From contig NZ_JANQOP010000103.1 of the NCBI RefSeq assembly GCF_028285745.1, forward strand, positions 24,001-88,000: a stretch of 64,000 bases of DNA. The letters run 5' to 3'. The position numbers were made by a program, and so were the translations under genes. Each line of letters begins with the position of its first letter. Positions within the stretch are counted from its first letter, which is position 1. The DNA is from Acaryochloris sp. IP29b_bin.137. Its GTDB lineage: Bacteria > Cyanobacteriota > Cyanobacteriia > Thermosynechococcales > Thermosynechococcaceae. Under the pieces are notes generated by a model. It was given only the letters and a program-made list of their open reading frames with translations, made no database searches and had not been told where the DNA came from. Positions 17,873 to 26,693 of this stretch are shown in pieces.

Positions 17873-19600
17873 TCAATATTTTCGTTCCTGAGGCTCAAAT
17901 CGATTGAGATTAACGGGCATATATTGCAGTTCTATCCCGGCTGAAGAGAAATAGGCCAGGGTGTGTTTGAGAAATTGCTGATCATTTCGAGTGGGAAAGT
18001 CTTCTCGGGAATGGGCCCCTCGGCTCTCTTGGCGGTGGAGGGCACCCGTCATAATCACTTCACCGACGACCAGTAGATTTCGTAATTCCAGGGCCTCGAT
18101 AATTTCGGTATTCCAAAGCAGCGCTTTGTCATCCAGGTGAATTTGTTGATACTGCTGCTTCAAGGTTTGGAGTTGCGCTAGGCCCGCTTTAATAATGTCT
18201 TCGGTGCGAAACACGCCACAATGCTGGCTAAGACAGTCTTGGACTTGTTGTCGAACATCATAAATGCGTAAGTCACCTGACTGAGCCAGTAGTTCTTTGA
18301 TCTGCTGTTGGGCCTGCTGGAGATAATGCTGTTCATTCACCCTAGGTAGGAATTGGTTTTGAACATAGGTTGCGATCGCACGCCCCGTCCGCCGACCATA
18401 CACGACACATTCCAGCAACGAATTGCTGCCTAAACGATTGGCTCCATGGACAGACACGCAGGCACATTCCCCAGCGGCAAAAAAGTTATCCACCAAACCA
18501 TCCGCACTATTACGAACTTGTCCATCGGTATTAACCGGAATACCGCCCATGGAGTAGTGAGCGGTGGGGCGAACTGGAATCGGTTCGCTGACCGCATCAA
18601 CCCCTGCCAACCGATGGGCTTCTTCCCAGCAAAAGGGGACGCGACTCATGATTTTGTCTCGTCCCATATGGCGTAAATCCAGGTAAACAAAGGGTCCACC
18701 GGCACTGCCATCGGGATGAATACCATGGCCCTGGCGAATTTCCGTGGTGATTGCTCTGGAGGTAATATCCCGCGGGGCCAACTCCATTTTGTTGGGCGCA
18801 TAGGTCGCCATAAAGCGATCGCCTTCACTATTGATTAGATAAGCGCCTTCGCCGCGAACCGCTTCAGAAATCAAAACCCCTGCCGGGTATAAGCCCGTGG
18901 GATGGAACTGGACAAACTCCATATCCTCTAGGGGCAAACCCGCCAGTGCCGTCATCGATAATCCATCGCCCGTGGAGGCAAAGTCATTAGAGGTGGTGTT
19001 AAAGACCCGACCATAGCCGCCCGTGGCAAACATCACGGCTTTCGCCCTTAACACCTGCAGCTTACCATCGAGGAGATGGTACATTACCACGCCTTTCGCC
19101 CGGTTCTCTTCCAGGATCAGTCGCATCACATACCATTCGTCGTAGATGGTGATGCCGTAGCGGCGGATATTGTTATATAGCTCGTGGAGAATGGCATGGC
19201 CGGTTTTATCGGCGGCGTAACAGGTGCGGTTATGGCTATGACCGCCAAAGGCCCGTTGAGCAATCCGACCGTCCTCCAGTCGAGAGAACAAAACGCCTAG
19301 ATGCTCGAGATCAATCACGACTTCAGGGGCTTCTTGGGTCAACAGGGCCACGGCATCTTGATCGGCGAGGTAATCGGAGCCTTTAACGGTATCGAAGGCA
19401 TGGGCCTCCCAACTGTCCTGGTCATCCACATTCTTAAGAGTGGCGGCAATCCCACCCTGGGCAGCAACGGAGTGGGACCGAATGGGATGGGTTTTGGCAA
19501 TCATTGCCATATTCAGCTCAGGTGCCTGGCGAGCAATTTCTAGTGCAGCTCGACACCCGGCCAAACCACCCCCAACGATTACAACATCATGCTCTAACAT
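17873..19600 (-). CDS. sdhA: Succinate dehydrogenase flavoprotein subunit
   Basis: Catalytic subunit of succinate dehydrogenase/fumarate reductase, oxidising succinate to fumarate and feeding electrons toward the quinone pool at the membrane. It has [11 protein letters not shown] near the N-terminus for [13 protein letters not shown] with the His used for covalent FAD attachment, [15 protein letters not shown], and the late active-site segment [11 protein letters not shown]. These distinguish it from L-aspartate oxidase. ATG 19600 places the FAD motif at the usual distance and gives 575 aa; an upstream TTG at 19633 is possible. sdhB is not adjacent, which is common in cyanobacteria. Confidence 0.92.
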   Translation of the reverse strand: MLEHDVVIVGGGLAGCRAALEIARQAPELNMAMIAKTHPIRSHSVAAQGGIAATLKNVDDQDSWEAHAFDTVKGSDYLADQDAVALLTQEAPEVVIDLEHLGVLFSRLEDGRIAQRAFGGHSHNRTCYAADKTGHAILHELYNNIRRYGITIYDEWYVMRLILEENRAKGVVMYHLLDGKLQVLRAKAVMFATGGYGRVFNTTSNDFASTGDGLSMTALAGLPLEDMEFVQFHPTGLYPAGVLISEAVRGEGAYLINSEGDRFMATYAPNKMELAPRDITSRAITTEIRQGHGIHPDGSAGGPFVYLDLRHMGRDKIMSRVPFCWEEAHRLAGVDAVSEPIPVRPTAHYSMGGIPVNTDGQVRNSADGLVDNFFAAGECACVSVHGANRLGSNSLLECVVYGRRTGRAIATYVQNQFLPRVNEQHYLQQAQQQIKELLAQSGDLRIYDVRQQVQDCLSQHCGVFRTEDIIKAGLAQLQTLKQQYQQIHLDDKALLWNTEIIEALELRNLLVVGEVIMTGALHRQESRGAHSREDFPTRNDQQFLKHTLAYFSSAGIELQYMPVNLNRFEPQERKY

Positions 19601-19754
19601 GGCCGTTTCTTTACCGCTTTGAATACGTTCCAAATCTATCGCACATATTCTTTATGAATCCTTAGCTACAGGGTTTTGTAATAGTGCTATACTCTGCTCA
19701 CAATCAATGATTTGGAGCGCTATTTGCTGCCAATCAAGTTGCTTTTGGGGCTTG

Positions 19755-19912
19755 TCAATACAGATTTGCATCTCAGCAACTGGGGAAAGTTCGGTGAAAT
19801 GCCGTCGCTGTCCCGCAACTGTAAGTTGTTTATGCATCCTAGCGACCCGATGTCGCTTAACAGGCGAGCTATCACCTGCACAAAGGTTGCTAAACAGTAA
19901 GCCAGAATACCC
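19755..19912 (+). ncRNA. Cobalamin (adenosylcobalamin-type) riboswitch
   Basis: The conserved core is visible: GGGGAAAGTTCGGTGAAATG at 19782-19801, then CTGTCCCGCAACTGTAAG (the B12 box) at 19808-19825, and the 3' closing segment AGTAAGCCAGAATAC at 19896-19910. It sits directly in front of the HupE-family gene with no clear terminator before the GTG start. Control by hiding the ribosome-binding site GAGGT is therefore more likely than attenuation. When cobalamin is plentiful the metal permease should be turned down. Confidence 0.9.
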
Positions 19913-19955
19913 TTGATTGCATTCTTTTCGCCAATATATCTGCGAGGTACAGATT

Positions 19956-20594
19956 GTGAATAAGATATTGCGCTCGTTGCGATCGCTCGATAGAAGCACT
20001 CGATTATCGCAGCGTCTACTGCCCTTGTTGTTGCTAGGAATTGTGCTGGTTCCGGTGAGTGCTCAGGCCCATTTTGAGGGCAGTCACTCTTTGGGGTTCT
20101 TTCATGGATTGGCCCATCCGATCAGTGGAGTAGATCACCTGGCTGCCATGGTGGCGGTGGGATTATGGGCAACTCAACTCGGTCGTCGGGCATTCTGGGC
20201 TGTCCCCCTGACCTTTGTCGCGGTCATGATTCTAGGTGGCTTGATGGGCACCACGGGGTTCACCATTCCGTTTATTGAGCAAGGCATTGCCTATTCGGTC
20301 CTCATGCTAGGAGCCTTGATTACAGCAGCAATTTGCCTGCCTCTGAGTCAGAGTGCTGGAATTGTGGCTTTATTTGCTCTGTACCATGGTTATGCCCACG
20401 GTGCAGAAATGCCAGCCTCGGCCTCTGGTCTATCCTATGGATTGGGATTTGTGGTGACGACTGCACTACTCCATTTAAGTGGCATTGGGCTGGGCCTTGT
20501 TTGCCAGCAGGTGTTTCAACGCCATGCTCGTCTCGCTCAACTATTTATGGGTGGGCTTGTGACTAGCGTGGGTGTTTATCTTTGTGTGGCCTAG
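19956..20594 (+). CDS. hupE: HupE/UreJ family metal permease (probable cobalt uptake)
   Basis: A 212-residue membrane protein from GTG 19956, which has GAGGT seven bases upstream; a TTG at 19917 in the same frame lies at the end of the riboswitch and is less likely. An N-terminal hydrophobic segment ends in VSAQAHFEGSH, a signal peptide that exposes an N-terminal His-containing stretch, followed by HPISGVDHLAAMVAVG, the HupE signature. About six membrane helices follow. HupE proteins move nickel or cobalt. Because the gene sits behind a B12 riboswitch, cobalt is the likely substrate, as proposed for cyanobacterial B12 regulons. Confidence 0.88.
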   Translation: MNKILRSLRSLDRSTRLSQRLLPLLLLGIVLVPVSAQAHFEGSHSLGFFHGLAHPISGVDHLAAMVAVGLWATQLGRRAFWAVPLTFVAVMILGGLMGTTGFTIPFIEQGIAYSVLMLGALITAAICLPLSQSAGIVALFALYHGYAHGAEMPASASGLSYGLGFVVTTALLHLSGIGLGLVCQQVFQRHARLAQLFMGGLVTSVGVYLCVA

Positions 20595-20622
20595 GGCTAC
20601 GGCATTAGCAGGGACTGGCCGC

Positions 20623-23289
20623 TTACTCCACTGGACCCACAGACACAATCACAACGCGCTCAGGGTGAATAAACGCCTGAATCGCTTGATCGACCTCGGC
20701 CATGTTTACTGCCGCAATATGGTGAGGAAGTTGTTGAATGTCTTCGAGGGGTAAACCGAGAACTTCATTCATCAGTAATCGTTGAGCCAAATGATCGGGA
20801 TCCGCCAGGTCTACTGGGTAGCTGTTGAGGATGGATCGCTGAGCGGTTTCTAGCTCGAATGGAGTAATCCCCTCAGCCTTCACTTGTTTAAGTAGGGCAA
20901 GGGTACTGGAAATGGCGGTCTGGGTATCTTCGGGTGCGGTCTGCATTTGCACTGCAAAGGGACCCGCATGAATGCCGGCAGCGAAATAGCTATAGATTCC
21001 GTAGGTGAGTCCTTTGCGATCGCGAATTTCAGTTCCTAATCGACTGGATAGCGTATCGCCCCCAATAATCTGGTTAAGCAGCATGGCTGCGTAGTATAGG
21101 GGATGGTGGCGCTCAATCCCGGGATAGCCCATATAAGTCACTACTTGTGTCTTACCCGGCAGAGCTTGGTTAACCCGTTGAATCGTCGGGGGAAGCTGAG
21201 GTTCAGAAAAATCTAATGGAAGGGCAGATCGGGGATTTTGCCATTGTCCGAGGGTGCGGGAGAGGTGCGATCTCACCTCCGCTACCTTAAAATCCCCCAC
21301 CAAAGTCAGAATCATATTGTCAGGACGATAGTGCTGCTCATAGAATCGCAGAATCCCTTCTTGACTGATGTTTTTCAGGCTGTTTGCAGTCGGAAAGCCA
21401 TGAAAGGGATGGTCTTGAGCATAAATTTTTTGCTGAAAGGTTCGTCGGGCCAAGGCACCGGGATCATCTAGCTCGAGCTGCAAATGGGTAAGCATACGCT
21501 GGCGAGATAAGTCCAACTGCTGTTGGGGAAAGGTCGCGTTCTGCAAGACATCGGCCAAGGTCTCCAACACAATCGGTAAGTCAGGAGACAAGGCATATCC
21601 AGACACATCAACCCCTTCTCGCAGTGATAGAAAATCTAAACTGGCCCCGCGATCTTCTAGGGTTTTGGCAATCGCTAGATCATCTTTGTCAGTGGTACCA
21701 CTCATCAGGTTATCTGCTGTCAGGCTGGCAACCCCACCCAAGGTCAGGTAATCCCATTCATTGCCCGCGCCAATATAACCACTCAGAGTCACGGTAGGCG
21801 TACTGTGATCAGCCAGCAACAGCACCGTTAATCCGTTCTCTAGGACCCACCGCTCTGGCAAAGACTGCATATCAGAGGGGGCTGAAGCGGCTAAGTTCGG
21901 CAGATAGTTAGCTACCTCAACCGGATCGACGGGTTCACTCGGGGTGAAATTCTCTGCGGTTTGGGTTGCAGGTAGACCAGCAGCCATGGGTGGTCCCTCG
22001 AGTTGAGTCGGCTCAAAAAAACCAACCGTTTTTTGCGTAGGGGTGAGATAGGTCTGAGCCACTCGCTGTACATCGGCAGGGGTTACCGCTTCAATGCCCC
22101 TGAGGTAGCGATCGCTAAAGCAGTAATCGTTCGTGACAATTTGGTTATAGGCCAACTGACTGGCCTGATTCTCAATTTCCCGATTACTCAGAATAAAGCC
22201 AGCTTTGACTTGCGTTTTGGCCCGTTCCAGCTCTTCAAGGGTAATCGTCTGACGGCGAAGCTGCTCCAGGGTTGACTCCACTACCTGATCTATCTCAGTA
22301 AGTTGGCCCGTTGCTGCCGTCACCGAAATGTTATACCATCCCCCATCCATCAGCGAGGCCACATAGGCATGGGCATGGGTGGCTAAACCGGACTCAATTA
22401 AGGCTGGATAAAACCGTGAGTTCCGCCCAGCAGACAGAATTGAATCCAAAATTTCTAAGGCAGGAATATCAGGATGTTGGGCATCGGGGATCGGATATAC
22501 CGCATCCAGCAAGGGGGCACTGCCAGGCTCTTTCAGCACAATTGGCGGGGCCGGGCGGGCTTTAGGATCCATCGGCAACGGTGTAGGGGCCGTATTAACA
22601 GGACTACTCGGAATCTGACCAAAGTGGGTCTGAATTTGCTCTAAAACGATGCGATGGTCAAAATCTCCCGTAATGACTAACGTGACATTGCTGGGCTGAT
22701 AATACGTCTGGTAGTACTCCTGCACTTGATCTAGGGTCAATTGTTCTACATCCGCCTTATTCCCTCCGACAGGTACCCCATAGTGAGAATTCGGAAACGC
22801 CTGTTGCATCACGGCCTTGCTGAGGCGATAGTCAGGGCTATTTTCATAGCCCTGCAGCTCCGACACCACAACTCGTTTTTCGCTGTCCAGATTCTGCGGC
22901 GTCAGAGCCATATTCTGCATGCGATCGGCTTCTAGAATCAGTAAGGCTTCTAATTTGTCACTGCCAACGGTCCCGTAATAGGCCGTCATATCGTAGCTGG
23001 TAAATGCATTAGAGGCACTGCCTAAAGCACTAAAGAGCTTGCCAAATTGAATGGGGCGGGATTGCGTGCCCTTAAACATCAAATGTTCTAGCTGGTGAGT
23101 AATGCCGTTCAGTCCGGAGGTTTCGTTGCGGGAACCGACCCGGTACCACACTTGCACACTGACAACGGGGGCGGTATGGACTTCCTTCAGCAAGAGCGTT
23201 AAGCCATTATTGAGGGTTGTTTTGCTGACACCTTTGGTCAACACATTTTGTAAATCAGAAGTACTGGAGGTCGTCACGTTGTTCGTCAT
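20623..23289 (-). CDS. M16 (insulinase/pitrilysin-type) zinc peptidase, two-repeat form
   Basis: An 888-residue protein from ATG 23289; a TTG at 23325 could add 12 hydrophobic residues. The inverted zinc motif HxxEH is at 65-69 (HQLEH), with the downstream glutamate expected near 140-146. The second half (about 480-888) is the inactive repeat: it has the family's fold signatures (VLENGLTVLLL, RQRMLTHLQ, HPLYYAAMLLNQIIGG) but no HxxEH. Such full-length single-chain forms enclose peptides in a chamber and degrade them. No clear signal peptide. The gene is convergent with hupE and divergent from the rhomboid gene. Confidence 0.88.
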   Translation of the reverse strand: MTNNVTTSSTSDLQNVLTKGVSKTTLNNGLTLLLKEVHTAPVVSVQVWYRVGSRNETSGLNGITHQLEHLMFKGTQSRPIQFGKLFSALGSASNAFTSYDMTAYYGTVGSDKLEALLILEADRMQNMALTPQNLDSEKRVVVSELQGYENSPDYRLSKAVMQQAFPNSHYGVPVGGNKADVEQLTLDQVQEYYQTYYQPSNVTLVITGDFDHRIVLEQIQTHFGQIPSSPVNTAPTPLPMDPKARPAPPIVLKEPGSAPLLDAVYPIPDAQHPDIPALEILDSILSAGRNSRFYPALIESGLATHAHAYVASLMDGGWYNISVTAATGQLTEIDQVVESTLEQLRRQTITLEELERAKTQVKAGFILSNREIENQASQLAYNQIVTNDYCFSDRYLRGIEAVTPADVQRVAQTYLTPTQKTVGFFEPTQLEGPPMAAGLPATQTAENFTPSEPVDPVEVANYLPNLAASAPSDMQSLPERWVLENGLTVLLLADHSTPTVTLSGYIGAGNEWDYLTLGGVASLTADNLMSGTTDKDDLAIAKTLEDRGASLDFLSLREGVDVSGYALSPDLPIVLETLADVLQNATFPQQQLDLSRQRMLTHLQLELDDPGALARRTFQQKIYAQDHPFHGFPTANSLKNISQEGILRFYEQHYRPDNMILTLVGDFKVAEVRSHLSRTLGQWQNPRSALPLDFSEPQLPPTIQRVNQALPGKTQVVTYMGYPGIERHHPLYYAAMLLNQIIGGDTLSSRLGTEIRDRKGLTYGIYSYFAAGIHAGPFAVQMQTAPEDTQTAISSTLALLKQVKAEGITPFELETAQRSILNSYPVDLADPDHLAQRLLMNEVLGLPLEDIQQLPHHIAAVNMAEVDQAIQAFIHPERVVIVSVGPVE

Positions 23290-23463
23290 CAAATGGGCCA
23301 ACAGAGGATAAACCAGGAAAAACAATAATCTACATTCTTCAGATCTTAAGTATCGCTCACTTCCAGCGCAGTTGTTCGCAGGATGCGATAGCCTCCGACC
23401 GAGCTATGTCTGACAGACAGTAAGCAATAGTCATTCCCTTTCCGTGGCCTTTCTTTGGCAGCC

Positions 23464-23501
23464 TTCCCCCAAAGGGAATTATCATGGCTAGAGCATTAAA
23501 C
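23464..23501 (+). repeat. Dispersed non-coding repeat, copy 2
   Basis: It contains TTCCCCCAAAGGGAATTAT (23464-23482), then CTAGAGCATTAAAC (23488-23501). It matches the minus-strand copy at 17481-17522. The second block alone also occurs at 567-580, and a one-mismatch form at 52144-52156, both also shortly upstream of gene starts. Confidence 0.5.
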
Positions 23502-23521
23502 CGTTGAACTGAGAGGCATCC

Positions 23522-23554
23522 ATGACCATCAAGTCTGGATCTAAGGATCGGTGA
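23522..23554 (+). CDS. Ten-codon upstream ORF overlapping the rhomboid start
   Basis: ATG 23522 opens MTIKSGSKDR and stops with TGA at 23552-23554, which overlaps the rhomboid ATG (TGATG). GAGAGG lies five bases before the ATG. The arrangement would allow translational coupling or control of the rhomboid gene. A ten-codon ORF can arise by chance, so this is tentative. Confidence 0.35.
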   Translation: MTIKSGSKDR

Positions 23555-25173
23555 TGAACTTAAATCAACTGCTGATGTGGATGGTCTATGTATCCAGCAT
23601 TAGCCTTCTGATCATCGGCTTTAAACGAGGGAAGACTGCCAGAGGTTGGCGCTTTGTAGCGGTATTTCTCATCGGATTAACCTTCTTACTCCAGCGGGTC
23701 TTGCCGAATCATGGGGGGGTAATCAGTGGGGCAATTTGGTTTCTAATCGTGTTAATCCCTCAGCGGGGTGCGGTTCGCATCAATCAACTCACCTGGCAAC
23801 AGCATTTTCGAGCGGCTCGACGATGGGCTCAAGTCCTGCGGCTGCTGCATCCGATGGATAGTTTTTGGCAATGGCCGCGCTATCTTCAAGCCATGGAGTT
23901 GGCCCAGATGGGTCAACTCGCTGAAGCTGAGGCACACCTGATCCCTGTCAACTCATCCGCCTCCCTTATGGGGGTGGTCGCGCGCTGCCAACTCTTTCGT
24001 TTTCGGGGAGACTGGCAGGCCATGTTGGACTGGATGACCCAAGAGATTCCCAAGGAAACAGTCATGAGTAGTGGCTCACTCATGACCACCTACCTGATGG
24101 CCTTGGGAGAAACCCATCGCCTCAATGAAATGATTGCGGAATTAGAGCGGTTCCAGCCCCAAGTGGCCAATGCGACTATCAAACATTATTGGGATTTCAG
24201 CCGTCTCATTGTGTTTGCATTCTGTGGTCAGCCAGAGCTGGTTGCGCGGCTACTCCAAGGTCCCCTGGCTAAAATCGCGGACTCAGCTCAACTGTTTTGG
24301 GGATCGACCGCTGTGATGGCCGCGGGAGAACCAGAGGTCGCTCAAAAAGAGTTCGATCAGCTGATTGCGAGTGGCAATGGTTTATACGCTAATACCTTGC
24401 GACAGCGTACCCCCCAAGCCGACATTAACGATCCGTTAAACGATGATTCACGCCACCAGCTAAAAATGTGGGGAGATGCCTTATTCTCCGAATTACAGGA
24501 TCGTGAACGGCAGCAAGGTAAGATAGGGCGCTCACCGATCACTTTGGGCTTAATTGCGATTAATCTTGCCTTTTTTATTGCCGAAATTATTCTCGGAAGT
24601 AGTGCCAATGAGCTTAATTTTGGGACTGATACTGTGGCCTTATATACCCTGGGAGCTCTCATTCCTGCAGAAGTCGTTGCAGGAGAGTGGTGGCGACTTT
24701 TAGCAGCCGCTTTTCTTCACTTTGGCCCTTTGCATCTGAGCCTTAATATGTTTGGGTTAGCCCTGCTCGGTCCATTTGTGGAAAAAATGCTGGGAACCTG
24801 GCGGTTTTTGGTCTCTTATTTGACCACTGCGATGGGGTCCATGCTGGCATTAACGCTATTGACCATCACCCATATTTTTGTCACTCCTGCGGCCGTAGGG
24901 GCCTCTGGCGCAATTATGGGGGTGATCGGAACTGAAGCTGCGATCCAAATCCGCATCTTGCGCCAGCATTCATCAAAAATGGCAGCGACCCGATTACGAT
25001 TGATTGGTCTATTTGTCGTGCTTCAGACGATCTTCGACGTGATGACGCCCCAAGTTAGCTTTATGGGCCATGTATCGGGTTTAGTCATTGGGTTTGGGAT
25101 GGGATGTCTATTGAAGTTGCAAAATCAGGCATCTATGTCCCGGCCAATTGCGCTACATGCTCCAAAATCTTAG
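23554..25173 (+). CDS. Rhomboid-family intramembrane serine protease with helical N-terminal domain
   Basis: A protein of about 539 residues from ATG 23554 (AAGGA six bases upstream; GTG 23551 directly before it is possible). Two membrane helices at the N-terminus (about 5-22 and 28-65) are followed by a soluble helical region (about 75-300) that resembles TPR-like repeats. The rhomboid core starts near 325: GEWWRLLAAAFLHFGPLHLSLN, then GASGAIMG with nucleophile Ser451, and MGHVSGLVIG with His506, which complete the catalytic dyad. It would cleave membrane-protein helices, but the substrate is unknown. The long cytosolic middle could recruit substrates. Confidence 0.87.
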   Translation: MNLNQLLMWMVYVSSISLLIIGFKRGKTARGWRFVAVFLIGLTFLLQRVLPNHGGVISGAIWFLIVLIPQRGAVRINQLTWQQHFRAARRWAQVLRLLHPMDSFWQWPRYLQAMELAQMGQLAEAEAHLIPVNSSASLMGVVARCQLFRFRGDWQAMLDWMTQEIPKETVMSSGSLMTTYLMALGETHRLNEMIAELERFQPQVANATIKHYWDFSRLIVFAFCGQPELVARLLQGPLAKIADSAQLFWGSTAVMAAGEPEVAQKEFDQLIASGNGLYANTLRQRTPQADINDPLNDDSRHQLKMWGDALFSELQDRERQQGKIGRSPITLGLIAINLAFFIAEIILGSSANELNFGTDTVALYTLGALIPAEVVAGEWWRLLAAAFLHFGPLHLSLNMFGLALLGPFVEKMLGTWRFLVSYLTTAMGSMLALTLLTITHIFVTPAAVGASGAIMGVIGTEAAIQIRILRQHSSKMAATRLRLIGLFVVLQTIFDVMTPQVSFMGHVSGLVIGFGMGCLLKLQNQASMSRPIALHAPKS

Positions 25174-25313
25174 TTGTTTCTCAATGACAGTACCCGCAGT
25201 GAAAGAGTGATTTCTATCCATTTCTGGCTGATTATCATGTTTTGCTGCATCGGCTTGCCGAGATTCACTATCAATGTCTAGATTCAAAAGACTAGGGTAT
25301 GACGAGGTGATTT

Positions 25314-25850
25314 ATGCGGAAGCTGAAATACTACATTGCATCGACAGTGGATGGTTTTATTGCCCATCAAGATGGTTCCTTGGATGGTTTTTTGATGACA
25401 GGGGACCATGTCTCTGATTATTTAGCTGCTTTAAAACAATTTGATGCGGTGTTGATGGGGCGAAAGACTTATGAAGTGGGTGTCAAAGAGGGCGTAACCA
25501 ATCCATACCCCCATATGCAGCAATTTGTGATTTCTCGAACATTGCAAACTAGCCCAGATGAATCAATCACCGTCGTTTCAGATGGACTGGAGACCCTAGT
25601 CCGAGATCTGAAAGCCAGAACGGGTCAAGATATCTACCTCTGTGGAGGTGGACAATTGGCAACAACACTTCTGGCTGCCCAACTCATTGATGACATTATT
25701 CTCAAAGTCAATCCGGTTCTGTTTGGTACGGGTATTCCTTTGTTTGCAGGGTCTCAGCTGTCCATCCCCACCACTCGTTTGCAGCTATCGGACCACACTA
25801 TCTATAGCAATGGTTTAGTGTTGTTGCTCTATACAGTCCTCTACGACTAA
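25314..25850 (+). CDS. RibD C-terminal/dihydrofolate-reductase-like protein
   Basis: A 178-residue protein with the DHFR-like fold seen in the RibD C-terminal domain and in YyaP/YwjB proteins. Visible signatures are KYYIASTVDGFIA at the N-terminus, VLMGRKTYEVG near 46-56, DIYLCGGGQLATTLL near 105-119 and a closing VLFGTGIPLF. These proteins bind NADPH, but physiological substrates are mostly unknown, so a folate or riboflavin role should not be assumed. It stands alone and is followed by a hairpin. Confidence 0.82.
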   Translation: MRKLKYYIASTVDGFIAHQDGSLDGFLMTGDHVSDYLAALKQFDAVLMGRKTYEVGVKEGVTNPYPHMQQFVISRTLQTSPDESITVVSDGLETLVRDLKARTGQDIYLCGGGQLATTLLAAQLIDDIILKVNPVLFGTGIPLFAGSQLSIPTTRLQLSDHTIYSNGLVLLLYTVLYD

Positions 25851-25897
25851 TAGAGATAAAAGGTCCCTCCTTAATGGAGTTCAGCATGAATGCTGCT

Positions 25898-25924
25898 GCC
25901 TGGACTTCTTAGTCTCAGGCTTTT
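25898..25924 (+). terminator. Probable intrinsic terminator after the RibD-like gene
   Basis: GCCTG-G-ACT-TCTT-AGT-CT-CAGGC forms a short stem with one internal mismatch, followed by TTTT. It lies 48 nt after the stop codon. Confidence 0.6.
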
Positions 25925-26066
25925 ATGTTCTTTGTAAGGTTGGCGCTAAGACCGAAATTTATTTGTGAGGATGTGCCAAAGGGGCCAATTTGTATTAAGT
26001 TTTGTCAAAGGGGTCTTATGACTCTCGCTTTGCTTTAGAAATCGTATTTAGACATTTAGAGAAGAT

Positions 26067-26561
26067 ATGTTCCGGATTCGCACCGTTATTTTATGTACGT
26101 TGTTAGTTTTATTCTTATTACTGCCTTTACCCGTACATGCAGCAAGTTCTGCTGCGACCCGTGCCATTGATGATGCCGATATCGCCACCCAAGATTTTTC
26201 CGGCCAAAATTTACGAGAAGCCGAGTTTAGTAGTAATCAATTAGCAGGGGCTAATTTTCGTGAGGCGGATTTGACGGCTGTTGTATTCAATGGGGTCGAC
26301 CTTACGGGGGCCAATTTCCAAAATGTCGATATGACGGGCGGCATGGCCTATCTCAGCAGCTTTGCGGAAGCCGATCTCAGCGGGGCCATTTTGACGGAGG
26401 CGATGCTGTTACAGTCCAGCCTTCGCGATGCCAAGGTAACAGATGCCGACTTTAGTTTTGCGGTCATTGATAAGGATCAAGTCAAAATCTTGTGTGAAAC
26501 GGCCAGTGGTGTTAATCCAGTCACAGGGGTGGATACGCGCGATTCTTTGGGCTGTCCTTAA
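26067..26561 (+). CDS. Lumenal-type pentapeptide repeat protein
   Basis: A 164-residue protein. Signal peptide at 1-25, with a long Leu-rich core ending PLPVHA. About eighteen pentapeptide units of the A(D/N)LxX/F type run from 40 to 135 (for example GANFREADLTAVVFNGVDLTG). A C-terminal cap with two cysteines (ILCETASG and SLGCP) probably forms a disulfide. This layout is that of the thylakoid-lumen/periplasmic pentapeptide proteins found widely in cyanobacteria and plant chloroplasts. The right-handed quadrilateral helix is known but the function is not. Confidence 0.85.
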   Translation: MFRIRTVILCTLLVLFLLLPLPVHAASSAATRAIDDADIATQDFSGQNLREAEFSSNQLAGANFREADLTAVVFNGVDLTGANFQNVDMTGGMAYLSSFAEADLSGAILTEAMLLQSSLRDAKVTDADFSFAVIDKDQVKILCETASGVNPVTGVDTRDSLGCP

Positions 26562-26578
26562 CTGAGAAAATTTGCGTT

Positions 26579-26615
26579 CCTTGCTGTCTGGTCTCTCTCG
26601 ACACAGGCAGTAAGG
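26579..26615. repeat. Twelve-base inverted repeat between convergent genes
   Basis: CCTTGCTGTCTG at 26579-26590 pairs with CAGGCAGTAAGG at 26604-26615 using two G-U pairs, with a 13-nt loop. It lies just after the pentapeptide gene and 79 nt beyond the stop codon of the convergent EamA gene. There is no strong T-run on either side, so it is at best a weak bidirectional terminator. Confidence 0.5.
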
Positions 26616-26693
26616 ACTAGAACTACCCGTGAGAAGAACTGTATTTCTGTTAGAACCTTTGATGCAATAGTGCTTGCGGATATTGCTCGAACC

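Noticed and set aside
17664-17876. 70-residue open frame on the minus strand after sdhA
   Set aside because: Overlaps the sdhA end, no ribosome site, no family resemblance, AT-rich sequence; most likely chance.
17873-19600. L-aspartate oxidase as alternative to SdhA
   Set aside because: The [15 protein letters not shown] segment and the [10 protein letters not shown] His fit the succinate dehydrogenase flavoprotein.
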